Below are positions 46,451 through 54,910 of a stretch of DNA of 64,000 nt, in pieces. The stretch's first letter is position 1. Each line of letters starts with the position of its first letter. Source of the DNA: Bdellovibrionales bacterium (GTDB lineage: Bacteria > Bdellovibrionota > Bdellovibrionia > Bdellovibrionales > UBA1609); assembly GCA_016716765.1 (NCBI GenBank), contig JADJVA010000004.1, positions 310,001-374,000 on the forward strand, in the 5' to 3' direction. Both the position numbers and the translations under genes were made by a program. The notes beneath the pieces are model-generated. The model made no database searches and was not told the DNA's origin. It saw only the letters and a program-made list of their open reading frames with translations.

Positions 46451-47669
46451 TAGCTTTGATCTCCAAAACGGCATCCTGTTCTAATCCATTTTTCTCGTGA
46501 CTTTCTTGAACCTTCGTATTTGGTTCATTGTTTTCTTCTCCTCTGCGGTATTTTGCGAAGTATTCAGGAGCGACCCTATGAAGTGTTCGTTGCCAGGACG
46601 AGTTGAGCGAAGGGGTTTCGGAGGGAATTTCAATTCTACTCAAACTCACTTGTCGGAGGTAACTGGGTAACTGCATGGCTTTTAGCTGTCCATCTTGGAA
46701 GGGGGTTATGGCCGTGGCCTGTCCATTGAAACGCACAAAGAGGTGAATCGCATTGTCTTGAAGTAGATAGGATAAAAACTCATGAGCTTCGCTGTATCTT
46801 TGCGTGCTATCTGAGATTCCAATATAGGAAACCCATAAATTTGACTTATCTTCTGGAATCCAAAATACAGTCTTGTCAGTCTTGTCAGTCTTGTCAGTCT
46901 TGTCAGTCTTGTCAGCATTTGCGACGGAAAGAATCTCTGCGGCAGGGCCGTTAGGTATTTGAATCAGCAGGGCTTGTCCCGTCATCCAGAGCTGTTGTAT
47001 GGATTGTGATGCAATTTTATACTGCGCTAAGAATTGATGAACCGTCGATTCTAAACCATCGGACCTTTCTTGATCAATGGTGTCAGGCGAAAGGAAACCG
47101 GTCTTTTGCATGAGGCTGAATAATTCCGTTTCTTGTGGCAAGACAAAAATTTTGCCTTTGAGGATTTGATTGTCGTAGGCCTCAGGAAGGCTTCTGGGAG
47201 GTGGGCCTGCAACCTCGGTATTCCATAAATATCCATTTATCCCCCAGGTGACAGGGAGCAAATATTCAAATTCAGGATCAATTGAAAGATTTGACAGATC
47301 AGCAGAGACCTTTGATATATCAGCCAGCAATTGAGGCTTGAGTTTGGCAAATCCCTTTGAACCAATTTGCTTGTTTGCCATATAGGAAAAGATCTGGATG
47401 AGATCGTATTTGTCTGGATGACCGACGATTTCCGCGAACAAAGCTTCGTCTGAATCCACTGAATATCCAAGGATCTGTAAACCAGATTTTAAAGTGAAAT
47501 CAGAAAGAGCTTCAGGAGGGATAGTTCCTTTGCGATAAAGAAGTTTCAATTGAGTTCCGGAACGATCTTGATTTTTTATCTGACCTTCGATTTTACGTAG
47601 GCCCCACCAGGTTCCCATAAGAAATGAAAAAGGAACAATGAGCAAAAAAACTTTACCAAGCCAATTCAT
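46431..47669 (-). CDS. PotD-like extracellular solute-binding protein
   Basis: 412 residues with one N-terminal hydrophobic helix (about 6-24), used as anchor or signal. The body follows the periplasmic binding protein order: LKLLYRKGTIPPEALSDF, then DLIQIFSYMANKQI, then a core PVTWGINGYLWNTEV as in polyamine-binding proteins, then SIQQLWMTGQALLIQ, and the last strand FWIPEDKSNLWVSYIGI. It carries five Asp-Lys-Thr units (see repeat). It is likely the soluble receptor of an ABC uptake system, but no permease lies nearby. Ligand unknown. Confidence 0.72.
   Translation of the reverse strand: MNWLGKVFLLIVPFSFLMGTWWGLRKIEGQIKNQDRSGTQLKLLYRKGTIPPEALSDFTLKSGLQILGYSVDSDEALFAEIVGHPDKYDLIQIFSYMANKQIGSKGFAKLKPQLLADISKVSADLSNLSIDPEFEYLLPVTWGINGYLWNTEVAGPPPRSLPEAYDNQILKGKIFVLPQETELFSLMQKTGFLSPDTIDQERSDGLESTVHQFLAQYKIASQSIQQLWMTGQALLIQIPNGPAAEILSVANADKTDKTDKTDKTDKTVFWIPEDKSNLWVSYIGISDSTQRYSEAHEFLSYLLQDNAIHLFVRFNGQATAITPFQDGQLKAMQLPSYLRQVSLSRIEIPSETPSLNSSWQRTLHRVAPEYFAKYRRGEENNEPNTKVQESHEKNGLEQDAVLEIKAITEDSP
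46868..46912. repeat. Five in-frame copies of a 9-bp unit
   Basis: CAGTCTTGT is repeated five times at 46868-46912 inside the PotD-like gene, encoding five Asp-Lys-Thr triplets. Nine is a multiple of three, so copy changes keep the frame. Confidence 0.95.
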
Positions 47670-47705
47670 TCTCTCAGTTTAGATCTGATTTCCCAGCACG
47701 GCCAA

Positions 47706-48797
47706 TCAGATTTCAAGATTAGCTGGATCGAAGTCGATTGAGATCTGAGCGCCTGCTGCCGGAATGTAGTCTCCATAAAATAAAATGCTGTTTGCTTCAG
47801 CATTGTAGGTCCAGCCACCAGACAAGGGCCCAGGGTTAGCGCTGAGGTTTGGTATACTCACACCGTTGATAGATACTACGATGCTTTCAGGAATTGGCAG
47901 TCGTTTTAGAAAGAATTGTGTTGAGAGCGTTAAAATATTTTCAGAAATCTTCTTTAATTCAACGGAGAAATCGCCACACAAACTTCCGACAACTCCACCT
48001 GAAGCTTCGGCAAGGCCCTGATTGCGAATGCCATATTGTTGACCGCCACCAGTGAGTTGACTCAGGCAATAAGCATCTTCATTTTTTATAACGATTGAGT
48101 TAACGCTAAAGCGTTTTGTAGCTCCAGAAGATCCGGTGAGAGTCTCAAGGTACTCCATATATTTTGTGATAGTGTGATTTTTGGCGCTGTTATATTTGAC
48201 GTGAAGAGGGTCAGTGTACGCCAAATATTGATTTTTAATGTAGTCGCTACCATCGTGCGAAAAATCGTCTTCATCTCCAACAATGATGATTGCAAAAAAG
48301 CTATCGGGACGTAAGAGGCCGCTGTTTGAAGGATTGTCCATGGCAACTTTGAAGCTCTGAAGGGCGCGCTCATCGCCATAACCGGCGGTCCCAACCATAA
48401 TATTATTGATGAATACATTGTTAATATCAGGTGTGCTTGGAGTGATAATTGAGGTGCCACCGGCAGATTTGAAGAGTGAGACGGTTGGGCTGCCAGTGAA
48501 TAGCTGACGATAGGCATCGGTTGCAACTACCGCCATGCGGTAGTCAAATCCTCGAGAAGAGAAGTCATTGATAAAGCTTGAGAAGTTGTTAGCTACATTT
48601 ACCTGGGAACTGTGCATGGATCCGGAATTGTCGACGACCCATAGCAAATCTATCTTTGGAGAAACGGCCCCCGAATTCTGAAAAAATATTTCTGAATCTG
48701 GAAGAAGAGAAAATGAGGGCGCGTTTTTCTCACACCCAAAACTACTTAAAAGAACGCCAGCAATGATAATGCTGTAGCATGCGCCTGTTCTTTTCAT
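47706..48797 (-). CDS. vWA-domain lipoprotein
   Basis: 363 residues. Signal (ACYSIIIAGVLLSSFGC) with a lipobox ending in Cys. vWA domain: LLWVVDNSGSMHSSQ gives the D-x-S-x-S MIDAS, then FAIIIVGDEDDFSHDG with the later acidic metal ligands, and a C-terminal beta-rich piece. Likely metal-dependent protein binding on the cell surface. It differs in sequence from the vWA lipoprotein at 4244 and shares only the fold. Its gene starts where the divergent region to ddl begins. Confidence 0.85.
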   Translation of the reverse strand: MKRTGACYSIIIAGVLLSSFGCEKNAPSFSLLPDSEIFFQNSGAVSPKIDLLWVVDNSGSMHSSQVNVANNFSSFINDFSSRGFDYRMAVVATDAYRQLFTGSPTVSLFKSAGGTSIITPSTPDINNVFINNIMVGTAGYGDERALQSFKVAMDNPSNSGLLRPDSFFAIIIVGDEDDFSHDGSDYIKNQYLAYTDPLHVKYNSAKNHTITKYMEYLETLTGSSGATKRFSVNSIVIKNEDAYCLSQLTGGGQQYGIRNQGLAEASGGVVGSLCGDFSVELKKISENILTLSTQFFLKRLPIPESIVVSINGVSIPNLSANPGPLSGGWTYNAEANSILFYGDYIPAAGAQISIDFDPANLEI

Positions 48798-49154
48798 AAA
48801 AATGCCCCCTGTTTGGACCTGCGGCCCAATGAAATACGTCCAGCTTTTGCGGGAACTTGGTGGTGACAGGAGATTACATGCAACAGATACTCACTTATCG
48901 ACCGATGTCCTGATTTCTGAAGCTCAACGCGTCAAAATTGCAATTGGCTCAAGTCCTCAGAATTTTTGGAATTACCCAGAAAGCCCTCAATTTGATACGT
49001 GCAACCGCTTGAATTTACTGAGTTAATAATTTTGAAATTTCTTGGGCGTCGTGATCAGCGAGCCATAGATATCTCAAATGAAAACAGAACAGATGATTTG
49101 AAGAGGGCTCTTTGAGTAGTTTCCCCTCTCAATCTGAGATGGTAAAGTACGTTT
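48798..49154. other. Intergenic region between the vWA lipoprotein and ddl genes
   Basis: 357 bases upstream of two divergent genes. A 74-codon frame at 48802-49026 has no good start site and no recognisable motif, so I do not call it. Nothing else was recognised. Confidence 0.4.
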
Positions 49155-50264
49155 ATGAAAAACAAAAAAATTCGTGTCGGGATATTATTTGGCGGAAAAT
49201 CAGCAGAACATGAGATCTCTTTGCTCTCAGCACGTAACATAATAGATGAGATAGATAAGAGCAAATTTGAGGTCGTGATGATCGGCGTCGATAAAATGGG
49301 GCAATGGCATTTGGACGATTCAGCCAAACTGTTCCTATCGAGTCAGAATCCAAAGTTGATAAAATTAGACGTCAAGGGGCAGCTTGTTGCTGTTAATCCG
49401 GGCTCAGGAGAGGCCCCATTGGTCGCGAGCTCTCGAACGCCCTTAGATGTGGATGTGATGTTTCCAGTGCTTCACGGGCCAATGGGAGAGGATGGGACTG
49501 TCCAGGGCTTGCTGAGACTCGTGGACATTCCTTTTGTAGGCTCAGACGTTTTGGGCTCCGCTGTGGGAATGGACAAGGATGTGATGAAGCGTCTGCTTCG
49601 GGATTCGGGGCTCCCAGTTCTGCCGTGGATAACTTTAGATCGCCGTCGAAGCGCGGAGGAATGGGATTCAAAGAAAATTATGGAAGAGCTGGGTCCTCGA
49701 GTGTTTGTGAAGCCAGCGAATATGGGATCTTCCATAGGCGTGAACAAAGCGGAAAACCCAAAAGAATTAGATCGGGCTATTCATGAAGCATTTCGTTTTG
49801 ACAACAAAGTTTTAATTGAAAAGGGAGAGATCGTCCGCGAGATTGAAATCGCGGTGCTAGATGGCAATCCTCCAATGGCATCGGTAGCAGGTGAGATTAT
49901 TCCCAAGGGAGATTTTTATTCCTACGAAGCAAAATATGTCGATGAAAATGGGGCTGACCTCGTGGTGCCGGCGGCGTTAAGTTCGGCTCAATTAAACGAG
50001 GTTCAGGAGCTTGCTTTAAAAACCTTTCAGGTTCTCGAAGCGGCCGGTCTGGCGCGAGTGGATTTTTTTATGACTCAAGATGGACGCTTTCTGGTAAATG
50101 AGATCAATACGCTGCCTGGGTTCACAAAGATCAGCATGTATCCTACTCTCTGGAAAGCCTCCGGTGTTTCTTACGGTGAGCTCATCGAAAAATTGATCTA
50201 TTTGGCTATCGATAGAGACAAGAAGAATCGAAGATTACAGACGGACTATTCTTCCAGAGACTGA
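49155..50264 (+). CDS. ddl: D-alanine--D-alanine ligase
   Basis: 369 residues, the usual length. The motifs of the ATP-grasp ligase are in order: VGILFGGKSAEHEISLLSA, HGPMGEDGTVQGLL, FVKPANMGSSIGVNKA, and LVNEINTLPGFTKISMYP. The enzyme joins two D-alanines for peptidoglycan precursor synthesis in the cytoplasm. The ATG at 49155 has only a weak upstream site. It is convergent with the GAF and exported ATP-grasp genes. Confidence 0.96.
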   Translation: MKNKKIRVGILFGGKSAEHEISLLSARNIIDEIDKSKFEVVMIGVDKMGQWHLDDSAKLFLSSQNPKLIKLDVKGQLVAVNPGSGEAPLVASSRTPLDVDVMFPVLHGPMGEDGTVQGLLRLVDIPFVGSDVLGSAVGMDKDVMKRLLRDSGLPVLPWITLDRRRSAEEWDSKKIMEELGPRVFVKPANMGSSIGVNKAENPKELDRAIHEAFRFDNKVLIEKGEIVREIEIAVLDGNPPMASVAGEIIPKGDFYSYEAKYVDENGADLVVPAALSSAQLNEVQELALKTFQVLEAAGLARVDFFMTQDGRFLVNEINTLPGFTKISMYPTLWKASGVSYGELIEKLIYLAIDRDKKNRRLQTDYSSRD

Positions 50265-50285
50265 GTGTCTCTAGCTGAGTTGAGT

Positions 50286-51011
50286 TTAGCTCAGCAAACC
50301 GCTGTCATCAATTAACTCGGCCAAGGCCAAACAGGGCAACACTCTTTCCGTAACAAAGAAATCCCTTGTGAAAGACTCCATATCTAAGACACCAACAAGG
50401 CTACCTTGCGAAGTCAGAGGCAAACAGAGTTCGCTTTTGACTCTTGAATCGCACTCATAATAGGTAAGAGCCTGGCTCAAGGCCTGATCCAGATCTTGAA
50501 TGAGCGCGTGATGTCTGTTCATGTAGGTTGAACAATTGTTGCTTCTTCTTGCATAGTCATCGTTGAGAGGAAAGATTGCCCGACTTGGAGCGCCGAGATA
50601 ACAGATTTTAACTAAAAAAGGAACGCTGGGATCATTTCCATAAAAATCATTAAGATAACTGGGAATGAGAAGATTCGCTTGTTCTTGATAAATACCCAGC
50701 CAATCGAGCTGACACTTTCCTTGAAGCCAGTGAAGACCCGAATAAAGGCGATTAAGACGAAGTTGGCTCTTCTCATTGAAGTGAAATACCCATTTCAAAT
50801 CAAAAGGATGAGGTAGCATGTTCCATGAACAAGAGGAGTCGCCGGATATTTCGGGAACTCGGTACTCGTGTGGTGCCAAATGTAAGTTTTCATGCTCACG
50901 AAGAAAACTAGCCAAGTCTAAAGAAAGCTCATTGATTCGGCGGGTCCAGGTGAGATGCATCATTCCTGTTCCGCCAATATCTCTGAGAAGATTCTCGTTG
51001 ATGTCCGTCAA
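50286..51011 (-). CDS. GAF-domain protein
   Basis: 241 residues with no signal. The C-terminal half (about 140-235) is GAF-like: VKSELCLPLTSQGSLVGVLDMES. The N-terminal half is helical with a segment LHWLQGKCQLDWLGIY of unknown role. GAF domains sense small molecules, and some reduce free methionine sulfoxide; the Cys pattern for the latter is not clear. It lies 26 bases after the exported ATP-grasp gene, so the two are probably one transcript. Confidence 0.7.
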   Translation of the reverse strand: MTDINENLLRDIGGTGMMHLTWTRRINELSLDLASFLREHENLHLAPHEYRVPEISGDSSCSWNMLPHPFDLKWVFHFNEKSQLRLNRLYSGLHWLQGKCQLDWLGIYQEQANLLIPSYLNDFYGNDPSVPFLVKICYLGAPSRAIFPLNDDYARRSNNCSTYMNRHHALIQDLDQALSQALTYYECDSRVKSELCLPLTSQGSLVGVLDMESFTRDFFVTERVLPCLALAELIDDSGLLS

Positions 51012-51037
51012 TTTTTTATCTCCGATAAAGGGTCAAT

Positions 51038-52903
51038 TCAAATCCCCGTTTTTTCTCGAAGTCGCTTCGCGGATCGAAGCAGTACCAGTTTGGCCTTCTC
51101 AAAAAGATCTGCGGCTTCTTGTTTTGATCCTGCAAAAGCAGTAAATCCAATTTTTCCAAATTCGGGTAAGGCAGACAATAGGTGGAACTTGACACCTGTT
51201 CCAGTCTGCTTTTTGGCTTTCAATGATGGGTATTCCGGGTCTTTTTTAAATTCCACCCACAGGTCTTGTAAAGATAGATTCTGGAAAGTTTCTTTATCAA
51301 CAAAGTTATCCGTCATTTTATAAAAAATAGGCTGACCTGTTTCTGAGGAGATAAAGGCCTTTCTGGTGGCATCATAGTTTGCGCGAAGCAATCTCGCTAC
51401 TGTCTCCCAGGGGTGGGTTGTTCCGCCTTCTCTGATATTTGCTTCTCCAAAAATGAAGTCAATCTTCTCGTTGTTATTGACTTCAAAAAAATCCAATCCG
51501 ATTCTTCCAACAACTCCGTAGCGAGCGAGAACTTCAGCGTATTTCACGGCATAGAACATGAGTTTGGATTCAAGCTCTATGTCTCCATAGGCGGGCTGAG
51601 AGGCTCCTTTGTAAACCGGGCCATCCATATCCTGCATATGAGTGGATAAGGGTACAATTTCACCGTTGGCCAGAATCTCAAGCTGCACACTTGGAGCCCG
51701 TGTGTGCACAATTCCGGATTCAATGACAACGCCAAATTCTTCTGCGCGCGAAAGAACATTTTTTAATTGAGAATTCCTCTCTGAATGGCGCTGGAGTAGT
51801 TCTAAAATTGCATCCCTGCGGTTTTTTTCACTGTCCTCAATGTCCATAGCCAGGACTATGTTTGAATCCTTGTTGTGCGCGCCGTCTGCATCTGTTGCGT
51901 TACGAAACTCGATTTTGATTATTCCCTGTCCGCTGGCTCCGTAGTTGGCCTTAATAAAGCAACTTCCTCTGCCCTTCATCTGGACATAAAGATCATCAAT
52001 GGATTGCACAATCTCTTCTATGGTGTAATTAGAATCAGTACCTTCGGCAAAAGGGATCATAGATTCTCTAGCGATGATCCTGTTGCCCTGTTTAGAATTA
52101 AGAATTTCTAATGCAGGATGCATTCCCGCAAGAGGAAGCTGGAGTTCGGCGGACAATCTATTCATACTTGATTCATTTACAAATCCGCTGAGAACGGTAT
52201 TTTCTTCTGTTGGTTCTTGATCGTTGAGGAGTCTCCTTGATGCCAGTTTGATCTGAGTCAAGGCCTCAGGTGAATTGGCTATTTTATCACTCAAGTAGTC
52301 AGTTCCATTGTCATTCAAAGCGATCATTTCGGAGCGACTCTCTATCGCATTAATTTCACTCCGAGAAAGCCCAGAAAATAGCTCGTCAAGCGCAGTTTGA
52401 GGCACTTTCGATGAAGAGACGAAAAGAACTCGCACATTTGGATCAGCTGCTCGAAGCAAAGTCCAAAGGGACCTTTGTTCGTAGTGGGCAGATCCGATGA
52501 TTGGTCCTATCTCTGCGGGGTCAAAATTGAGAGATGGAACAACAATGAAGAGAACAGGCTCTCCTGCGTCTCTTCGACTGGACCATTGCAGAAGCTGTTC
52601 GCGTTGGCTCCTGACGAGTGGCTCCCAGGTCTCGCGCGAGGCTTCAAATGCAGCAAAAGTAACCGGAGCCCGCCGGGGGGAAGTAACGGAGGGCAAAGAA
52701 GAAACAGCAGAATCATGATCCCTATGGAGTTGCCCCAGTTTCTCAAGACAGGACCCGGCGGCGCTCAGATCTCCGGTTGAAAAGCCCAAGGTGACTACGA
52801 CGAACGGCAGTAAAATAACTCTAAAAGACCTTCTGATGTATCCAGAAACTGAATTATCAGAAGCGCTGTCCTGGTCTATTTTTTCATGTTGGCAACGGAT
52901 CAT
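51038..52903 (-). CDS. Exported ATP-grasp ligase-like protein with Tat-type signal
   Basis: 621 residues from ATG 52903, chosen because GGGGAGGTG lies just upstream. The N terminus has a long polar n-region, then RRSFR, then a hydrophobic stretch (VILLPFVVVTLGF) and LSAAG: the twin-arginine pattern. The C-terminal half is an ATP-grasp fold: CFIKANYGASGQGIIKIEF, IESGIVHTRAPSVQLEIL, and GEANIREGGTTHPWETV with the metal Glu and Asn. This resembles peptide-forming ATP-grasp ligases of the PGM1 type. ATP is not expected outside the cytoplasm, and Tat export of a folded enzyme is unusual. The substrate is not known. Co-transcribed with the GAF protein. Confidence 0.7.
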   Translation of the reverse strand: MIRCQHEKIDQDSASDNSVSGYIRRSFRVILLPFVVVTLGFSTGDLSAAGSCLEKLGQLHRDHDSAVSSLPSVTSPRRAPVTFAAFEASRETWEPLVRSQREQLLQWSSRRDAGEPVLFIVVPSLNFDPAEIGPIIGSAHYEQRSLWTLLRAADPNVRVLFVSSSKVPQTALDELFSGLSRSEINAIESRSEMIALNDNGTDYLSDKIANSPEALTQIKLASRRLLNDQEPTEENTVLSGFVNESSMNRLSAELQLPLAGMHPALEILNSKQGNRIIARESMIPFAEGTDSNYTIEEIVQSIDDLYVQMKGRGSCFIKANYGASGQGIIKIEFRNATDADGAHNKDSNIVLAMDIEDSEKNRRDAILELLQRHSERNSQLKNVLSRAEEFGVVIESGIVHTRAPSVQLEILANGEIVPLSTHMQDMDGPVYKGASQPAYGDIELESKLMFYAVKYAEVLARYGVVGRIGLDFFEVNNNEKIDFIFGEANIREGGTTHPWETVARLLRANYDATRKAFISSETGQPIFYKMTDNFVDKETFQNLSLQDLWVEFKKDPEYPSLKAKKQTGTGVKFHLLSALPEFGKIGFTAFAGSKQEAADLFEKAKLVLLRSAKRLREKTGI

Positions 52904-53190
52904 ACACCTCCCCATCGCAAATGGTTTCATGCTGCCCATTCATACAGTCTTTGTGCCAAATCGCTGGTCCATGCTATGCTCAAGCATTGGGGATATCAAT
53001 ATCCAAATATTTGAAATTTAGTTTGCGAATGCTGATCACTTCGATGACCTGGCTGGACATTTGTCTGATTTGTCTTTTTTAATCGATCGAATCGGAGTTC
53101 ATGCTCATCGCGCGCTAGGCAATTAGACTGACTTTAGGTAGACTGGAACGCACAGTTGGTTCTAACGGACCGCGGAAGGAGGTGATGCCT

Positions 53191-53238
53191 ATGGACACAC
53201 AAGGTTATCAATCCAAGGCGGAGGTGATCGTCTCATAG
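53191..53238 (+). CDS. 15-codon leader-type ORF (MDTQGYQSKAEVIVS)
   Basis: ATG 53191 to TAG 53236-53238, with AAGGAGGTGAT five bases before the ATG, the best ribosome site in the window. The stop lies inside hairpin 1, so translation would open that stem and could expose an ATG at 53249 that begins a 22-codon frame. This arrangement resembles leader-peptide control, though no downstream gene on the same strand exists. No relative was recognised. Confidence 0.5.
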   Translation: MDTQGYQSKAEVIVS

Positions 53239-53429
53239 ATTTTTTTCTATGAGAGGTCGTCCGTCTGTTTTCCAGCAGGGTCAAGAGACATGCTCTTGGC
53301 CCTGTATTCGGGGCTAAATAAACATCCATCTTTCTCAGTCAAAAGTATAATTTATAATATTTGCAATATACTATGTAAAAAGATCTTGAACTCAGTTCAA
53401 AAAAAGCTAGCATTAGGTTTATGGGGGGG

Positions 53430-53483
53430 CGATGTCGTACAGGAAGACATCCTGAAGCACGGATGCTTCACATCGTCCTTTTT
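53430..53483 (+). terminator. Terminator-like hairpin
   Basis: CGATGT (53430-53435) and ACATCG (53470-53475) enclose GAAG-a-CATCC / GGATG-CTTC (53443-53469), followed by TCCTTTTT. It ends the plus-strand locus at 53176 and lies 3 bases before the end of the opposite-strand regulator gene. Confidence 0.55.
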
Positions 53484-53485
53484 AC

Positions 53486-54910
53486 TCAGTTAACCAAATA
53501 TTCTAGGATGACCGAAGGTTTTACAGTGAGGCGATCTGCGCTGATTTCAAAAACCTTTGGAATGGCGGTCAAATCATAAAGGACTTGATTGAGTCGATGA
53601 ACAGTCATTCTCAGTCTGTGATAGTTTTCTGGAGAATAATCGCAATTCCAAAGAAGGCGAATCATTTCGTCAACTGATTTTTCCGATTCGTCAGTCATGA
53701 CATCAAGCAAGATTAGCATTCCCTTTTTACGGGAGAGATCAACTTCCTTGTTCTGGAATATGACCGTTCGTGCCTCTCGAGAAAAATTGATAATGAGGTC
53801 CCCTGCACCGAGATATGGTTTCATTCTGTTGAGCCAGAATCCCTTTGCCTCCGCTGAAGGTAGGGAGCTTAAGATCAGGTTAATTTTATTTCGGAGCTCA
53901 TCAATGAGAACTCCGTCTTGCGTGCGTCCAAAATAAAGAATTAGAATTCGTAGGTAACAGGACCAAGAGAGTACACTTGCTAAGCCTGATAGTTCCGCCA
54001 AGTCCCTCGCTCCCTCCGGATTGAAAGCGAGAACGGAAATCTCAGTTTCAAAAGAATTCGCATGGAGGCAAAGCTGTTGAAAGGAGCGCATTCCGTCGGT
54101 TATGCACTCGCCGCGAATCAGCATTTCTTCCAGAAAGTCGAAGTAGATGAGGCGGCGGTCACTCTCCAAGAGACTGTTGTCTTCAAGAAGAGTTTGGGCT
54201 CGGGCCCAGGCGTGATTAATACCAACCAAATATATTTCAGCAAGCATAAGGCTGTGTTGGACTTCGGTATCTAGGGACTTCGGACAATCAGACCTATTAA
54301 TGCTGATTAATTCAGAATAATAGAATCCCATTTTTTCCGTATGATTAAAATGGGATTTTAACCTGACAATCTGAGGAAGAGTGCGCAAATACAAAAGTCT
54401 ACGTTCATCTTGATTGCGCACAGACTTTACAAATTCAAAACATTCCTCATAAACAGCAAGCCCTCCACTGAGATCTCCGTCCTCCTCCATGTATTTCCCG
54501 ACCTGCAGGGTACAAGAAATCCGTGATTCAACAGAGAGAGTATCTCCCAATTCAGTCAATGACCGTCTTAGCATTTGATGGTAGAAGCGCCATTTTGTTA
54601 TAAGATCAAGTTGATAACAAGCACTAGCCAGATCTCGGATGAGGTTGACATTTTCACCGTATTTTTCTAGGGCCAACAAATAGGACGAATAAGCCTTTTC
54701 GAGATTTCCCGAGTACTCATAGATAAGGCCACGCAAATGTTCCTTTAGTCTACGTTCAGCTAGTGAATTTGGTTCAAAATATTCGATGCATTTTGTTGCA
54801 AGGTCTAAATCTCCGCTTTGGATCAAAGCTTCAGTCTGAGATCTCATGTTGTGAATGATATCTGTTGATGTCAAACTTGAATGATAAGGGTGAGTGCTGG
54901 TATTATTCAT
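53486..54910 (-). CDS. TPR regulator with a C-terminal winged-helix-like domain
   Basis: 474 residues, no signal. Most of the protein (about 20-360) is TPR-like helix pairs (YEYSGNLEKAYSSYLLAL, MEEDGDLSGGLAVYEEC). The last 110 residues, starting DLIINFSREARTVIFQNKEVDLSRKKGMLILLDVM, have an OmpR/BTAD-like winged-helix shape (strand, helix, YSPENYHRLRMTVHRLN, DRLTVKP). The layout (TPR plus DNA-binding wing) suits a signal-sensing transcription regulator. The ATG overlaps the stop of the secreted-protein gene by 8 bases. Target unknown. Confidence 0.65.
   Translation of the reverse strand: MNNTSTHPYHSSLTSTDIIHNMRSQTEALIQSGDLDLATKCIEYFEPNSLAERRLKEHLRGLIYEYSGNLEKAYSSYLLALEKYGENVNLIRDLASACYQLDLITKWRFYHQMLRRSLTELGDTLSVESRISCTLQVGKYMEEDGDLSGGLAVYEECFEFVKSVRNQDERRLLYLRTLPQIVRLKSHFNHTEKMGFYYSELISINRSDCPKSLDTEVQHSLMLAEIYLVGINHAWARAQTLLEDNSLLESDRRLIYFDFLEEMLIRGECITDGMRSFQQLCLHANSFETEISVLAFNPEGARDLAELSGLASVLSWSCYLRILILYFGRTQDGVLIDELRNKINLILSSLPSAEAKGFWLNRMKPYLGAGDLIINFSREARTVIFQNKEVDLSRKKGMLILLDVMTDESEKSVDEMIRLLWNCDYSPENYHRLRMTVHRLNQVLYDLTAIPKVFEISADRLTVKPSVILEYLVN

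Larger units (their letters stand above)
53176..53484 (+). ncRNA. Candidate structured RNA locus with leader peptide and terminator
   Basis: A plus-strand stretch with ordered elements: a Shine-Dalgarno AAGGAGGTGAT (53176-53186) matching the 16S 3' end over 11 bases; a 15-codon ORF; a second GGAGGTGATC (53220-53229); hairpin 1 TCTCATAGA/TCTATGAGA (53231-53254); hairpin 2 of 12 pairs (53276-53304); and hairpin 3 CGATGT/ACATCG (53430-53475) with an inner GAAG-CATCC/GGATG-CTTC stem, followed by TCCTTTTT. The last looks like a terminator. Promoter not called. Could be a small mRNA, a leader, or a regulatory RNA; transcription is not proven. Confidence 0.5.

Noticed and set aside
46868..46912. Regular repeats considered as a CRISPR array
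   Set aside because: Units are 9 bases with no spacers and lie in frame inside a coding gene.
48802..49026. 74-codon frame between the vWA lipoprotein and ddl genes
   Set aside because: No ribosome site, no motif and composition unlike the neighbours.
53100..53240. Cyclic-di-GMP (GEMM) riboswitch
   Set aside because: The conserved GEMM core and tetraloop receptor were not found in the region.
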